NCBI RefSeq assembly: GCF_032854445.1
Contig: NC_088306.1
Span: 3,220,373 to 3,284,372 of the forward strand
Direction of reading: 5' to 3'
Source: Liolophura sinensis
Taxonomy: Eukaryota > Mollusca > Polyplacophora > Chitonida > Chitonidae
Length of the DNA stretch: 64,000 nucleotides
Translations under genes and position numbers: made by a program
Notes under the pieces: model-generated
The model's input: only the letters and a program-made list of their open reading frames with translations
Databases searched by the model: none
What the model was told of the DNA's origin: nothing
Shown: piece by piece, positions 45,461 through 58,385 of the stretch
How the letters are laid out: every line of letters begins with the position of its first letter
Numbering within the stretch: the stretch's first letter is position 1

Positions 45461-46609
45461 TAATCCTGACCATGCATTGCATTGGCAGCTAGTGTTAAAA
45501 CAATATGCATACAAAATAAATCTGTCTGTACATGTAGTAGAAATTTTGTTATGCATAAATGCCTTCTACTCCAGCTCTCGGTTTCTCCAGCTCTGATTTA
45601 TCTGAAATATAGTCCTTTTCCGTTATTATAATAGAGTCGCATTTTACAACCATCCATTTACGGAACAATGGAACGAAGAGAAGAGTGGCTCCAGCTAGTA
45701 TCAGAATTCCACCAATCACACAGAAGCTTATGACGTAACTTCCGCTCATGTCCCGCAGCCAACCTGAAACATTTAAAAATACAGAATGTACCATGTTTTA
45801 TAAGTCATTTTGCCCGACAGGGTCGAAAATGGTCAGGACAATCAAGACACATAAAAATTAAATATTCGCAGCCAAATGTCTTAAATTTCCGACAAATAAT
45901 GACCTTGCGTTTTCGACAATATGAGGTTGAACTCCTGGTGATTAGCCTAGTGAAAAACTCATTTTTCGTCGATCCGTTTTTGACAACAAACTTCGAAACA
46001 TACAGAGCCTTGAGTTTTGCCTGTTTTTAAAGAAATGAAGATTTTTTTATCATAAATTACTGCTTCATCCCAAATAAGAAAAGACAAAGCGCTATATGAA
46101 CTTCGAGGAGCAAAAGGATAAAGAAATTGGTGGCGTAAATTGCAAGGAACAGATTGTGATATCCTACGGAATAGCACAACGGGAATGCTGGTGATACATG
46201 TTTTTACAACTACTGTTTCCTGCAAGTTTATTGCATAAAATAAATGACCTTATGCAATCTTAAGTTAAACTAATACGACAAACATGTAGCATCTATCCTG
46301 CTCGTTTTGTTTTTAAGATACAAAACAAGGGAGAAAACTCTCGTGGATCAGCGCGACAAAAACAACTCTGGGGAGCCACGGCCTTAAACAATTCACAGCG
46401 ATTTACGGTGATCATAAATCTTTTATGATATTTTTCTAAAATAATATTCACTGGACTTTCAAGACGAAAACTTTGTGGTGTTTTAAATCTTCAGTTTTTA
46501 GTGCTATAACATCACATCAGCATTCTAAGACGTTAAGTTTCGCGAGATTCGTAATTCACTGAACAACATATATATATATATATGTGTGTAAAGGAGCAAT
46601 ACAAGAATT

Positions 46610-46860
46610 TTACATCAACACATGCGCCGTTCTCTAAGTTCGCTTTACATCACTGCCGCCACTAGCAAATTTTGTAGAGAAATTTTCAGAAACATCAGCG
46701 AGGTCACTGGTCACTGTATGAGACGGGAAGTGACGGTAAAAGACAAACACTCAACCTTTGTTTCTAATAATTCTTTATACACATGTATTCTCTTTATGCT
46801 AAATGTGCATAACATGATTCTAGCCAACAATTTTATGGACGAATGCTGATTAAATAGTTC
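46610..46860. repeat. Dispersed repeat E, copy 2
   Basis: See 4390-4640: shared 'tttacatcactgccgccact', 'gcgaggtcactgg' and 'attttatggacgaatgctga' blocks. It lies in the last SLC16-like intron. Confidence 0.6.
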
Positions 46861-48311
46861 CCTGGCGAGGGCAGGAGAGATGAGGCTAATCCTAAAGAAA
46901 CCTACTCTAATGGTCAAGCTTGTCTAAAACGAGCGTAGAGAGCGGCCCGTATGCAGTAAAGAGTATGAACTTACCCAGAAAAGGGTTTCCTGCACACAGT
47001 GCACTGCCCTGAAACAAGAAAGTTACTCCTAGTGCCCTGGGTAACACGTGTGACCCGAAGAAGTCTGTTAGCACCACAGCGATCAACGAGTACATTATTC
47101 CACCGCATATGCCATATGATATTGACACTGCCACGAAACCCCAGAAGTTCCTGGCCAAGAAAGTCAAGATGGCCGTCAAGCCTAGCAACAGGTAGCCTAT
47201 GGAGAGGATTCTGTAACTGGCTATCAGTTTAGAATCCACTAGTAATCCTATAAGAATTCGTCCAGCAAGGTCACACCCTCCCATAACTGATATCAACGGC
47301 GGGATTTCGTGGTTGCTGAGGCCGACATCTTTCGCGTGTGGTGGTATGAAAACTACTTGGGTAGCAACGCCGATATATCCCAATACACATGAAAATAACA
47401 CCAGTAGAAACAGAGGATTCTTCAGGATGGAACAATAATGTGATATCCCGCTGCAACAACGACACATGAAAATGGAGGTACACACGCAAGCAGTGTTGTC
47501 GATGGATTCTGTGAATCCCCTGTTTGATGTGTGAGAATGTGAAAATATTTCTGGTGTAGAATATAGATTTCCTGAGCTAAGATGCAATGGCGGGTCAGCC
47601 CTAACGAGCTGTAGGTACTGTTCTTCCACTCTGCGCTGGGAACCATCCCGTGAATCAAGCAACGCACTGAACTTTTCTTCTTTTATTGGAGCAACCTGAA
47701 CGTTTCCATTTTGCAGCTGCCTTCCATCGTCACGGATCTTTGCCATCCCGTGTTCATCCAGCATGACTTCATGCTCATTTTTCTCCGCTGAAGAAACTTT
47801 CTCGTTAGAGTAATCTCCCTTGTTTTGCTTCTTGCCTCGCCGCCGTTTGGTGTATTCTGCCACAGGTCTCATCAAAGCTCCGCAGACGACACAGTTGAGG
47901 ATAAGTCCACCGAAAATGAGGACAGCTCCGCGAAAGGCAAAGACGTCAATGAAGTAGCGAAGAATCGGTGGGAGAGCAAATTGGCCAAGACTTCCTCCGC
48001 AGACGGCTATCCCAGACGCCACCGCGTATCGTCTGTGGAAGTATGCTCCAAGCATAACCATATAGGGCCCCGTCTGGAAAGCATTTGCTACACCTGAAGA
48101 AGACAGTGATGCATTAAAAGGAAAGACAATTAATGATGTAACCTGACTTATTTAGGAGGATTTTTATAAGTTAAAATAGACCTATACGTCTACAGACATT
48201 TCTCTCTGAGGTGCTTAGTATCTCCATAAAACAGCTTTTAACTGTGAATTCCTATGAGGCCATGAGAATGGCCATGTAAAGGCAACCGGAAACACGATTT
48301 CTCATCAATCA

Positions 48312-48568
48312 TACCCCACGCGCATACACTGTACGGTTAAAACACGCATACACTGTACGGCTAAAACGCACGTACACTGTACGGTTAAAACACGCATATA
48401 CTGTACGGTTAAAACACGCATACACTGTACGGTTAAAACGCGCATACACTGTACGGTTAAAACACGCATATACTGTACGGTTAAAACACGCATACACTGT
48501 ACGGTTAAAACGCGCATACACTGTACGGTTAATACACTGTACGGTTAAAACACGCATACACTGTACGG
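48312..48568. repeat. 24-bp minisatellite, ~10.5 copies
   Basis: Core 'gcatacactgtacggttaaa' plus 'acac'. The period is a multiple of three, which gives spurious RVLTVQCM/ARFNRTVY repeats on the minus strand. It lies in an SLC16-like intron. Confidence 0.93.
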
Positions 48569-48959
48569 GGTATAGAGATAACTCGCACTTGATTTGCGGC
48601 GTATTCGATTTTTCCTGTTTACGCAATTTTGAGTATTTTGAACGGCGATATCTCAGTTCCATACATTTCCAAAATTAATTTTAACACACTTGAATATGAA
48701 AAAATCTTGAATATGTGACCTAACCACTCTAAAATTTCTCAATATTAAACTAATGTTTCGACGTTACATTCCTTTTGTGTACGAGGAAATATTTCATCCA
48801 AGTGTACACATACAGACAGGGGAAAAGTTTCTCAGATGGGCATCTATGTCGCATGGTTTATGAGGAAAGTTGATTTACGATTATAAAAGTCAACCTCAAA
48901 CCACAAATTTGAGTAACTCTACTCTCTCATCGGGTGAATACTACACAGTAAAATAAGTT

Positions 48960-49335
48960 TATAAACATATTTCTGTTATTGTTTAGAGACGCGTCCTTGT
49001 TTAGTATGTTTAGTAACTAGAAAGATGCGTTCATTGTGAAACATGTGAAAAACATGTGAAATGTGTTCAATAAACACAAACAGTCCAGTAATAAAAAAAG
49101 GATAAACATTATGTTTACATAATAAATAGGAAACATTTACTATAGAAGCAGGTCACAATCTTACTGTGTTAAACAATTCTGTTTACTGGACAGTGTATGT
49201 CTGTTGAAAATATCCACCACATTACGATGCAATCATTTCTCATCTTTATTAGACTGAACACATCTCCTTAATTTCTAAACATTTTTAAACCGTAACAGAA
49301 ATGTGTTTTTAAACGAAACACTTATTTCTGGCGTG
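48960..49335. mobile_element. Relative of the 18 kb MITE-like element
   Basis: Shares 'tgaaaatatccaccacatta', 'aacacatctcctt' and the end 'taaacgaaacacttatttct' with 18006-18325, but with more divergence. Its left boundary is unclear. It contains internal 'aaacatgtgaaaaacatgtg' repeats. Confidence 0.5.
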
Positions 49336-49699
49336 CATAGTGGAATTCTAGACGCCCCCTAGTGGTGAGCGAGTGACACGCCTCTCAGCACCTATTATCC
49401 TAACTGGTGCTATGACAGATAAATGCGCCAGCTCACCTGTGAGTACTCCTATGTAGAGAATCGCCTCCGCCAACGTTTTCGCCTGTGACGCCAGAATGAC
49501 ACCTAAACTAAATCCCACACCACCGATCATGGCCAGAGTTCTGCACGTCAGGCGTTCAATCACCACCGTCATCACAAATAAACCTGCGCAAAAAACCCCC
49601 AAAAACCCAGTAAATTAATTGTGAGGCTCAAACAAAGAATCCCTTTGACTTAAAACTAATTTTATTTGTTCCTTTATTTATGCCCAACCCCATACTCAG

Positions 49700-49990
49700 A
49701 AAGTTTTTACGCACGCATTTAAATGAAGTGTTTCGTTGATAAACACATTTCTGCAAGAATTTACAAGTGACCTGATGTTCATTCATAAAGACTGTGTTCA
49801 GCAATTTTTTAAAAAATGTGTTCCATATATGTACAGCAAACATGTGAAATATTACATAGTTATGTAAGGGGTATATTTTCAAAAAACACAAATACTCAGG
49901 TAAACATGACTTATTATGTGGAAAAATCTCATCATACTGTAAAAATGTTTACTATAGTAAACATGTGCTACGTTTACAGCTCGCTAGTAA
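49700..49990. mobile_element. Second relative of the MITE-like element, inverted
   Basis: Begins with the reverse-complement end type 'aagtgtttcgttgataaaca' and ends in a perfect short palindrome 'gtttactatagtaaac'. It lies in the adjacent SLC16-like intron, opposite to 48960-49335. Confidence 0.45.
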
Positions 49991-50765
49991 CTTGTCAAAG
50001 ATAGGTAGTTTACTCCAGTGAGAAACCTCACCACCATCGTAATGTGCCCAGGTTTAGAGTATGGCGACTGATTTAATATATTTATATTAAAGCATCGCGT
50101 GGAAATGAATGGATGGGGTTTATGTCTGCATTATTACAATTTATCCATATAGCTGCGACACACATGGGAAAATGGCATGGCTAACTTACTGGCCACGCTG
50201 AAGGACACGCCTTGTATGCCAAATATGAGTGAGGTAGAACTGGATGTGCTGTCAAAGAGATCCAGGTATTCGACGAAAAAACAATCCAAACGACTTGGCG
50301 AATCCAATCACGAAGAAGTTTCCGAACAGACAGGCTGGAAAATAAACACACCAAAGGGATTTACTTGCAAGTAAACCAGGAAATGAAACAACCACGTGTT
50401 TTATAAGAGGATTTAAGTGAAAATGAACTTGCCAAAAGAGTTGTGTATATATTTGTTATACTGTTTGACATCCAAAATTAACGCTTATTTTTTTTTTCAA
50501 GATTTCTTCACTTAAATGGTTTTTGGGCAATCATACAGTCATCATAGAAAACCGGCGAGACCGGGTTTCTAGTCTGCGACCTAATTGTTGAGAGGCAGAG
50601 CGACACAGTACAATACAGCCGTCAGCCTTGCTGCACAGCACGTCAGTCACGTGGTACTGATCAGAAGTGTCATACGAAGATAAAAAGGTGAATTTTACCT
50701 AACAAAACACTTTACTACGCAACTTGGTTCAGAATCATTTAACCAGGGGTTTTATCCTATAACAG

Positions 50766-50967
50766 TATGCGGTCGCTGTGAGTTCCAGTCCAGCTCATGC
50801 TGGCTTCCTCTCCGGCCATACGTGGGAAGGTCTGTCAGCAACCTTCGGATGGTCGTGGGTTTCCCCCGGGCTCTGCCCTGTTTCCTCCTACCACAATGCT
50901 GGCCACCGTCGTATAAGTGAAATATTCTTGAGTACGGCGTAAAACACCAATCAAATAAATAAATATA
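50766..50967 (+). repeat. SINE family 1, B box to tail
   Basis: 'tgagttccagtccagctcat', 'ccttcggatggtcgtgggtt', 'accacaatgctggccaccgt', 'ttgagtacggcgtaaaacac', (AATA) tail. Very close to the consensus, so probably young. Confidence 0.93.
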
Positions 50968-51099
50968 ACAGTATGCTGAGTTAAATGCTTTTCTGGTACT
51001 CCACTTTTAAGAGGGGGCTGAAACAGACAAATAATGAGAACCATTCCCTATTTACATGTTTAACGTAACGTTTAAACGTTTAGCTTAACGTTTAACGTA

Positions 51100-51415
51100 C
51101 TTTAACAACTTTTAACGTCACTCATATGACGACGAGGAATCATTAGGTGCGTGTACATACAATGCGTCTTCTTGTGGCAGGGCGAGTCCATGCCGCTACA
51201 GTGCTGCCTCCACCGGCATAACATACCGAAGACACCAGACAGTGATACCATACCCTGTCACATTATACTGAAACCGGGCCAACCAGTCGTGTTCCCTTGT
51301 TCTAACCTCTCTGTTCTGAGCACCAAGCGAGGCAGCGACACATACCATTTTTAAAGTCTGTGGTATAACCCGACTTCAGGGCGGGCTCTCTAACCATTGG
51401 GCCACAAAGTGGTCT
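51100..51415 (-). repeat. SINE family 3, with tRNA-like head
   Basis: 'gtcactcatatgacgacgag', 'gtggcagggcgagtccatgc', 'accgaagacaccagacagtg', 'gggccaaccagtcgtgttcc'. The minus strand then reads 'gcccaatggttagagagccc' (A-box-like) at the far end. A further fragment lies at about 51730-51815. Confidence 0.88.
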
Positions 51416-52436
51416 ATTTGCATTTACCTACATCAACAGCTGTCTTAACCACTATGAACCTGAAACATGTCAACTTGGGTGAGAGAAAACATCATTTTAA
51501 TGTAATTACCTACCATGTAGATCTAAAATCCCCAACGACCATACAGCCATACACTCTCTCGGCAGTTAAAAAGTTAAAATGTCGTTTCAAAAATTTGAAT
51601 CATACAATGGGAGTGATGGAAAATTTGTGAACTTTATTATGGCCTTGTGGCTGCGTCTCCATATAAAGCCTGGTTCTAATAAAGCCCGCGGCCACCCCTT
51701 AGCGATTCCCACCATCTGTAAACAAGGCCGAGAAAAGACACTAGTCAAAAGACACCAGTCGTGATACCTTTCCCAGTAACGCTACATAGTGAAACAGGGC
51801 CAACCAGTGCTCTGCTAAATACATGAAGCCTGAGATTCGTTACACTGGTAAAAGCATACCTTATATATAGTCTCCACACAACAAGTTGTAATTTTTTTTC
51901 GATTTTTTGTTTTTGTGAAAAAAAAAAACCTACAGGGTTCCAATGATCCATAAATACGCAAAAGCTCTATAATGAGTACCTCTGTGGATATCGCCATATT
52001 CTTAAACTATGAATTACATTAGCGCATTGAAATTCTTCTTGTCAAGGAAGATTTTCTCAGGACCAGCACGGTTGTTTCATTAACCGTCGTACCTGACCAC
52101 ACAGGCATGACAAAATGTATGTTCTAAAAAATGGCTTGTAGGCATTCCAGTAAATTACATAAATACCTATTATCTCATTAAATTTAATTAAATTTTGCCA
52201 TACCACTTCATGCAGTTCCCCCCACCCCCACCCTCAACTCCCCACCGCTCAGGACGGCTTGTGTTAAGCGGGCGGCGTGGCCCATGATCTGAACTCACCG
52301 ACTGCAACTACCCAGGCCCATCCTTTATCCTTAATGCTATCTTGTGTGCGCTCCTCCGCAATCATATTCATAAAAACCTGTTGAAATTAAATAAAGAAGA
52401 AAATGACTGACACAAATACACATTTAATTTACTTAT

Positions 52437-52630
52437 ATATTTATTTGTTGGGTGTTTTACGCCGTACTCAATAATATTTCACCTATACGACGGCGGCCAG
52501 CATTATGGTGGGAGGAAACCGGGCAAAGCCCGGGGGAAACCATCGACCATCCGCAGGTTGCTGGAAGACCTTCCCACTTACGGCCGGAGAGGAAGCCAGC
52601 ATGAGCTGGACTTGAACTCACAGCGACCGC
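52437..52630 (-). repeat. SINE family 1, close to consensus
   Basis: 'ggtgttttacgccgtactca', 'acgacggcggccagcattat', 'ccatccgcaggttgctggaa', 'gccagcatgagctggacttg', 'cacagcgaccgc'. It lies about 65 bp upstream of the SLC16-like start codon, in the 5' UTR or promoter. Confidence 0.93.
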
Positions 52631-54175
52631 TAAATACACATTTAAGTATTGTTTCCTGTTTAGATGTATATATATAAGAATACCCTGTACCGTGTTGACG
52701 GTCGGGCGGCAAACGTTGATTGTGTTCAAAACATCAAAGGGTGACCTTTATTTTAAACCGGCAGAAAAATTCTTATACTCACGGAAGATTTCTTAGAATC
52801 AGTACGGTTGTTTCGTTATTCTGAGTAAAATTTCAAACAAGCATGTCAAGCAGTTTGTTCTAATGGCTTGTAGGCATTCTTGTAGATAAAAAATAACGTA
52901 GACTTAAATTAATCTTATTTAATTTTAATTTAAATTTTGTGTCGCATATTTGTGTAACGAAACCAGAAATTGTTAGTTTACCCTCAAACCACTCAGTTTA
53001 TGCAGACGTAAAGGCTACACGTAAAAGCATGTGCATTAAGTTTAAAGTCTATTATCCTCAGTCCTAAGCAAGTCACCTCTTTAATACAAGTCGTGTCCAG
53101 TGCTTTCATATCTGTCACAGTTTCTCACTAAATGCCACGAACGTATATCTAAACCCGAAAACAATTGTGAACTCATGAAAAGTTATCAAACGGAATTCAC
53201 TGGCAATATTAATTAAGTCAGTTTATCCTCCAAAATTTATTTATCTGGCTTACATAATCTGGCTTGTCGTTATACCTTGTCTTCACTACAGCGATCTTTC
53301 CAAAATAATGCGCAGGTTTTTAAACGCTGTCGGTAAATTTAGTGCAAACAGCAACCGATCCAATAACTTATAATATCTTTTACTCATTTTATTTAACTAG
53401 TATAGAAAAGGAGTATACTCGGCTCTGTACTGCTTTTCTATAACATCAATCACTGCACGGATTGTAGCTGTTGTACACATACATATCTGAAATACTGAGC
53501 AAACATGGGAATGGTCGAATTAGTGAAACGTATATTCTTTCAGTGCAGCGCTGTTCTTAAGTCGAGGGAAAACAATTAATCTTTACCGTATACAATTTCT
53601 TAAAGGTACATTTAGAATTACATAAAATACATATATATTTACAATAATGTATTCAATTGTTATACATATTCATTTATAACAGTCATATTAAATAGATACA
53701 AATTGACCTGCTTGAGCAAATATATATTTCTTCAATGCGGAGCTCTTCTTAAGTATATAAGTGTATATATACGTTTTCGACCACCCCAGTCTACCCAGGT
53801 AGCGTTACACGTTTTCACACAACCGGCTTGTTGTCCGCTGACGCGAAGCTGGGGATACTATTATATCGAATGTATTGTCAACTTATTTCTTGTATATACT
53901 GAACATATTTCAACGTGTCAAACTACTGTATACGAAAATTAAATCAAGGACTCACGGATTACTACTCTCCGTGAAGAGAATGGTAGTTCTGCAGGTAGCC
54001 TGGTCAACGCGGACGGCGAACGTCTTGACCAGGTAGCCAGGTACTCCATCCGAATTTGTCTGAGACACTCCTGGGCAACCGCGATTCTTTCAGTCAGTGA
54101 ACATGTGCTTTGCCACGGACAACCACATGGAGCACTTAAAAGGGCACACGTTCAGTAGGAAGACATTCAATGTGT
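52631..54175. other. Upstream flank of the SLC16-like gene, nothing recognised
   Basis: AT-rich. No second 5' exon or other gene found. Confidence 0.4.
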
Positions 54176-54179
54176 CACT

Positions 54180-54331
54180 GATTGGAAACCTTGTGTTGTT
54201 TAGGGAAGTGGCCCAGGCAATGTTCGCTGTATAAGTAACGCACTTAATAACGTAGACGCTTTAACTCTTAATATGCTGTGTTATATAATGTTTCCCGTTG
54301 TACCAAGCCATCTCATCATAACGTTCATTTA

Positions 54332-54430
<99 letters not shown>

Positions 54431-54490
54431 ACAATATTTATAGAATAAACATTCATTTCTTCTGCTGATTGGAAACCTTGAGTTGTTTAG
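54180..54490. repeat. (TA)n tract inside a direct repeat
   Basis: About 46 TA units at 54334-54427. The segment is bracketed by 'tgattggaaaccttgtgttg' (54179) and 'tgattggaaaccttgagttg' (54466), a direct repeat of about 25 bp. Confidence 0.85.
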
Positions 54491-55299
54491 TATTTCAGAA
54501 CTTTATCCAATCTAGTTACATAATAATACGTTCATGCCGCCGGCGAAGTTGGTGACACCTGCTGTTAACCCAGGTGTGTTCTCTCAAGCTATCGGTGAGT
54601 CACAGGTTCTGACGACTGAGTTACTTTGGCCCTCAGAGACCGGTTGTGACATGTCCATTCCGACACTGGTGCCAATACACACCAATAACTTACATGCACA
54701 GCCGTCTGCTGAGGTGCAGAAGTATAGGGCGTAGAAATAAAAGTAAACATACTATAGGTGTTGCATTTCGATTCCCATTCCACTCCAAAATCACACCTTT
54801 CCCCACACTCCCTCACCCCCACTACCTTTCCCACCCCATTACTTTTCCCACCTGTCTATACTTCCTTGTCAACCTCTTCCCGCCATTGCTCTTATATATT
54901 ATTACAATACAAACGTGTCGTTAGTCAACTTTTGTATACAATTTTGAAGAAGAGAAGAGGGTAATACAAATGGTAGAACTTGCCAGCAAATCCATTTGAT
55001 CAACTGTCAACAAACAAAGTTAAACTTCAAAACAGCGCTTGATTGAATGTCTTAAGTTTAACAAGGTAATAATACTGAGGTCATGTGCGTGGCGTCGCGG
55101 TGGGTCATTGTTCAGTAATGGGTCCATGACGCCGCCAATATTGAAAATGCTGCCTCACTTAAAAGTTACGAGATGTGACATGTCTGTCGGTCACAATATA
55201 TACCTAGCGGGAAATATCAAAATGGCTTCTAGGGCTTGACACGATAATTATTTCTGATCTGAGGGACAGTTTGACCTGGGTCAGTCCATACCAAACACT
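54491..55299. other. Intergenic, nothing recognised
   Basis: Short ORFs without similarity. A C-rich stretch near 54780-54870 is low complexity. Confidence 0.4.
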
Positions 55300-55510
55300 A
55301 AAAACTTGTACTTGTTGAGAGGTTAAAGCAAGGAAACAGGACTGATTGGGCCGGTGTCAATATAATGTGACTGGGTGGGATGTCATGTCTGGTGTCTTCG
55401 GCATGAGTCTTGCAGCACATTATCAGCACAGTGTACACACTCCTCGTCGCCATATGACTGAATAATTGTTAAGTACGAGGTAAAACCCAAACCATACATG
55501 CATACCTACA
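55300..55510 (+). repeat. SINE family 3, 5' truncated
   Basis: 'gaggttaaagcaaggaaaca', 'gtcatgtctggtgtcttcgg', 'cgtcgccatatgactgaata', 'gttaagtacgaggtaaaacc' and a (CATA)-type tail. Confidence 0.87.
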
Positions 55511-57929
55511 TAAATATATATGTACAATGTACTGTTACCCAAACTGAATTTATAGCACTACTGACTTGTGCTACTTGCTTGTGCTACTTGCCTGTGTCAC
55601 TTTGTAAGACAGCTGTTGATTTGAAGAAGAAATAAAATGTACTATTACCCAAACTGCCACCAAAACCTACGGCGTTTTCACGGTGTTTTTACGATGTTCC
55701 ACTAACAGCAACCTGTTTTTTCTACACTGTGAATGTAGTGAGAACAGCATAGCGGTCCAGTCCGGCAACATTTGGCCACTTCACAATGACAGGCTAATGT
55801 GTCACGTGACAGACTAAGGTGTCACGTGACCAAAGCATGGCTTTCCGGTTCATGCCACTCGATGTTAGACAACCATATTAAAACCAGTTTGTAAACAAAC
55901 TACCAGTCCCTGTGAGCAGGTTTGCAATCTACCTAAGTGATTTGCATCTAGTTGCAAGGGTTCTTTTCTAATATACTTAAAGATATTTTTCAAATAACTC
56001 ATTTCAGGATTAGTGGCAAGACTGTAACATAATTAAATAGGGAGTCAACTCGCCGGAACCCCACCAGACAGAACCCCGGCAAATCCACAGTCGATCTGGT
56101 TCCAAGATCACGAAGCTCTTGTAGACTTATGTCAAACTCAGTTTCATTTTTAATACAGTTTACTGCGCTAAAAATTTGACTCCCTTAAGGATTCATATTT
56201 TTAATACTGAGAGGTGTCTTAGGCATTCATGACAGAGATGAAACCTGGCGTCCACATGTAAGTTCAATTCTAAGTTCAGCATAGTACCACAAACTAAGAC
56301 AGATTCTTGATCATGGAGCCAGGAGATGCTTGGCGATGTACACATACAGTTTTATACAATATACGAGAAGAGCCTATTCTGTACACCGGGCCCAAAAGGG
56401 TGGGGGGGGGGGGGGGGGGGGGGGGGTCAACGGTGTAGCCCTACTTACAATTTAGGCACAGCTTGCTAGTAGAGGGCAGATGTTTTACTGTTTTTACACC
56501 CGAGATACAACAGCGGTGACGACTCCGCCCAAATGTTCAGTGCTATACAAGCCTGGATATAACTCACCACGACTCACCACTTACTGTTCATTCGTTTTTT
56601 GTTTGTTTGGTTTTTTTTTGTCTTTTTTTTTATACAAGCTTTGTTTATGACAACGACAGATCACTGCTACTTACGTCCGTGTTCGCCTTTTGTTATGTGG
56701 GCCTAACCATAGAGTTAACGCTGACGGTACCAACTCACTCTCACCTGAGGATGTAGTTCCACACTTCCTTGGTCTCACACAGTGAATGCACGTGTATGTA
56801 CAAACGTATATACGGCGTGCTGGTCCACTAATTTTAGGCCAGCGAGCCGATTTACAAGCCTCAAGGAACCGCATTCATACATACTGAGAAATGAATACCG
56901 CTTTCTGCACCTAAACGCCTGCAGAGTGATATGTCAATCAGGCCGCGAAAATCTATAGTTATTTTCTGTGAGAACTGCATCTGGCACAAATAACCGGATG
57001 TCGGGGTCTCAACATTTAAACCATCCTTCTTTTGTGTGTAACTTAAACAGCCTACACACAGCCTAAAGACAAGATTTTGCCATATGTGCAGTATGTCAGG
57101 GACAAACGAAAATAAACTATTACAAAATGCAAAATTTTCAGTCATAGGAGGCTTTACCTGCTTTAGTGACACTGCCGAATTTAATACAAATTCTCAAATC
57201 CACTGACTCCCGAAATAATGCTTTTGTTTTCATAAATGTCAATGTTTAAGTTTCCATGTAATGGTGTGAATCTGTAGAGATGCAGTGGTTAACTTTTGCA
57301 CTCATGAATTACTTAGTTTTTCAATGTTCTGTAAGAATTTGGCTTCTATTTTTATCTAGGCTCAGAACATTTTGAGTACGTGGCGTGTGAGGCGCGCCAC
57401 GTGATCAGCTGTATCCTATCACGTGTAGCGTGATATTTCATGAGAGAGCGAGTCGTGATTCAGTGGTTAATGACGCTTCCAATTCAGTGTCAAGGACAAA
57501 CGAGGCCTCAAACTTGCTTGGTGTTTTACAAATTTGCCAGAATATACCGCGCTACCGTCCATGACGATGGAGCCACCCTCCTCATAGGGCAACGTTAACT
57601 ACAAACTCTGCGCACTACAAAGGGGTAGTAACCCCATACCAGTGCGTCTCAGTGGGAATTTGAATCACAGCGAGAGGACTATTGCATCGGAAGATATAGT
57701 CTCCATAGGACAGCAAGATTTATTGAGTTACCGAGAACATTTCTTGTTTACGGAGAGCGGGAATATGCCAGGCTATGTAGTACCTGGGCAGGTGATCGTG
57801 AAGCCCACAAGATCACACGGATCAATACGATAGTAGGCTGTGAACCACTCATTCATTTACGGGTTCACTGTGTTTTGTGGCGATTTTCAATAGTCTCCCA
57901 GAGGTCTACAACCGCTCGTTGAGCGATCA
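55511..57929. other. Intergenic with poly-G run; no gene recognised
   Basis: Holds a 25-G homopolymer at 56402-56426. The minus ORFs at 56671-57172 and the plus ORF at 57642-57833 have no domain signal or splice partners. No SINE body is obvious. Confidence 0.4.
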
Positions 57930-58240
57930 ACCATACCATATGTGACAATTTGCCAGTTGTCACACTGTCGTCGCTGCTTTGATTTTAATCTATGCGCTGG
58001 CTTGAGGAAACCAGAATTCTGCTGGTGTCCTGGGCAACCCCGAGGGCTGTTCCCATTGCATTATTTTAATGTTATTGTATAATGTTTAATGTTATTAAAC
58101 GGTGACGCCTAACAAATTGCGGTTAACATTTATCTAATTCTGCTTAAGGCATGGTGTAATTTGCTGATATTTATTTAAGTTAGAACAGTTTTGCCCGCTA
58201 GCCCACTGTCGTCGCTACTCTGGTTTTACTCTGTATATGC
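57930..58240. repeat. Dispersed repeat D, copy 4
   Basis: 'atatgtgacaatttgccagt', 'tgtcacactgtcgtcgctgc', 'gcctaacaaattgcggttaa', 'tctgcttaaggcatggtgta'. The 'cactgtcgtcgct' block recurs at about 58205. Confidence 0.6.
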
Positions 58241-58385
58241 TTGAGTCTTTTACACGTATTATATTCTCCTATTATCCTGCATTTTGACATCTATCCTCGA
58301 AATCAGTCGACAAAAACGTGATGGACACTGTGGTCGCGTCTATCTCATGTGAGCCTCGAATACTCCGTGAGTTGACGAGTATCAG

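Larger units (their letters stand above)
45549..52371 (-). pseudogene. SLC16/monocarboxylate-transporter-like gene with a +1 frameshift
   Basis: Five exons: 52371-52299, 50334-50190, 49583-49437, 48093-46975, 45763-45549, all introns phase 1. Without the extra base the product is 565 residues with MCT-type topology. Exon 1 ends in a variant of the family signature at TM1 (KGWAWVV). Exons 2-3 cover TM2-4, exon 4 TM5 to about TM10 with a ~148-residue hydrophilic TM6-7 loop, exon 5 the last helices and a tail. CDLAGR keeps the Asp (396) and Arg (400) spaced like MCT1 Asp302/Arg306. Exon 2 is 145 nt instead of the 144 its flanking phases need. Reading FAKSFGLFF in one frame continues as VEYLDLF only in the next, and as given meets a stop about 8 codons later. 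The shift is at the A6 run 50276-50281 (T6 on the coding strand). Substrate cannot be assigned; pseudogene status depends on whether the base is real. Confidence 0.8.
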
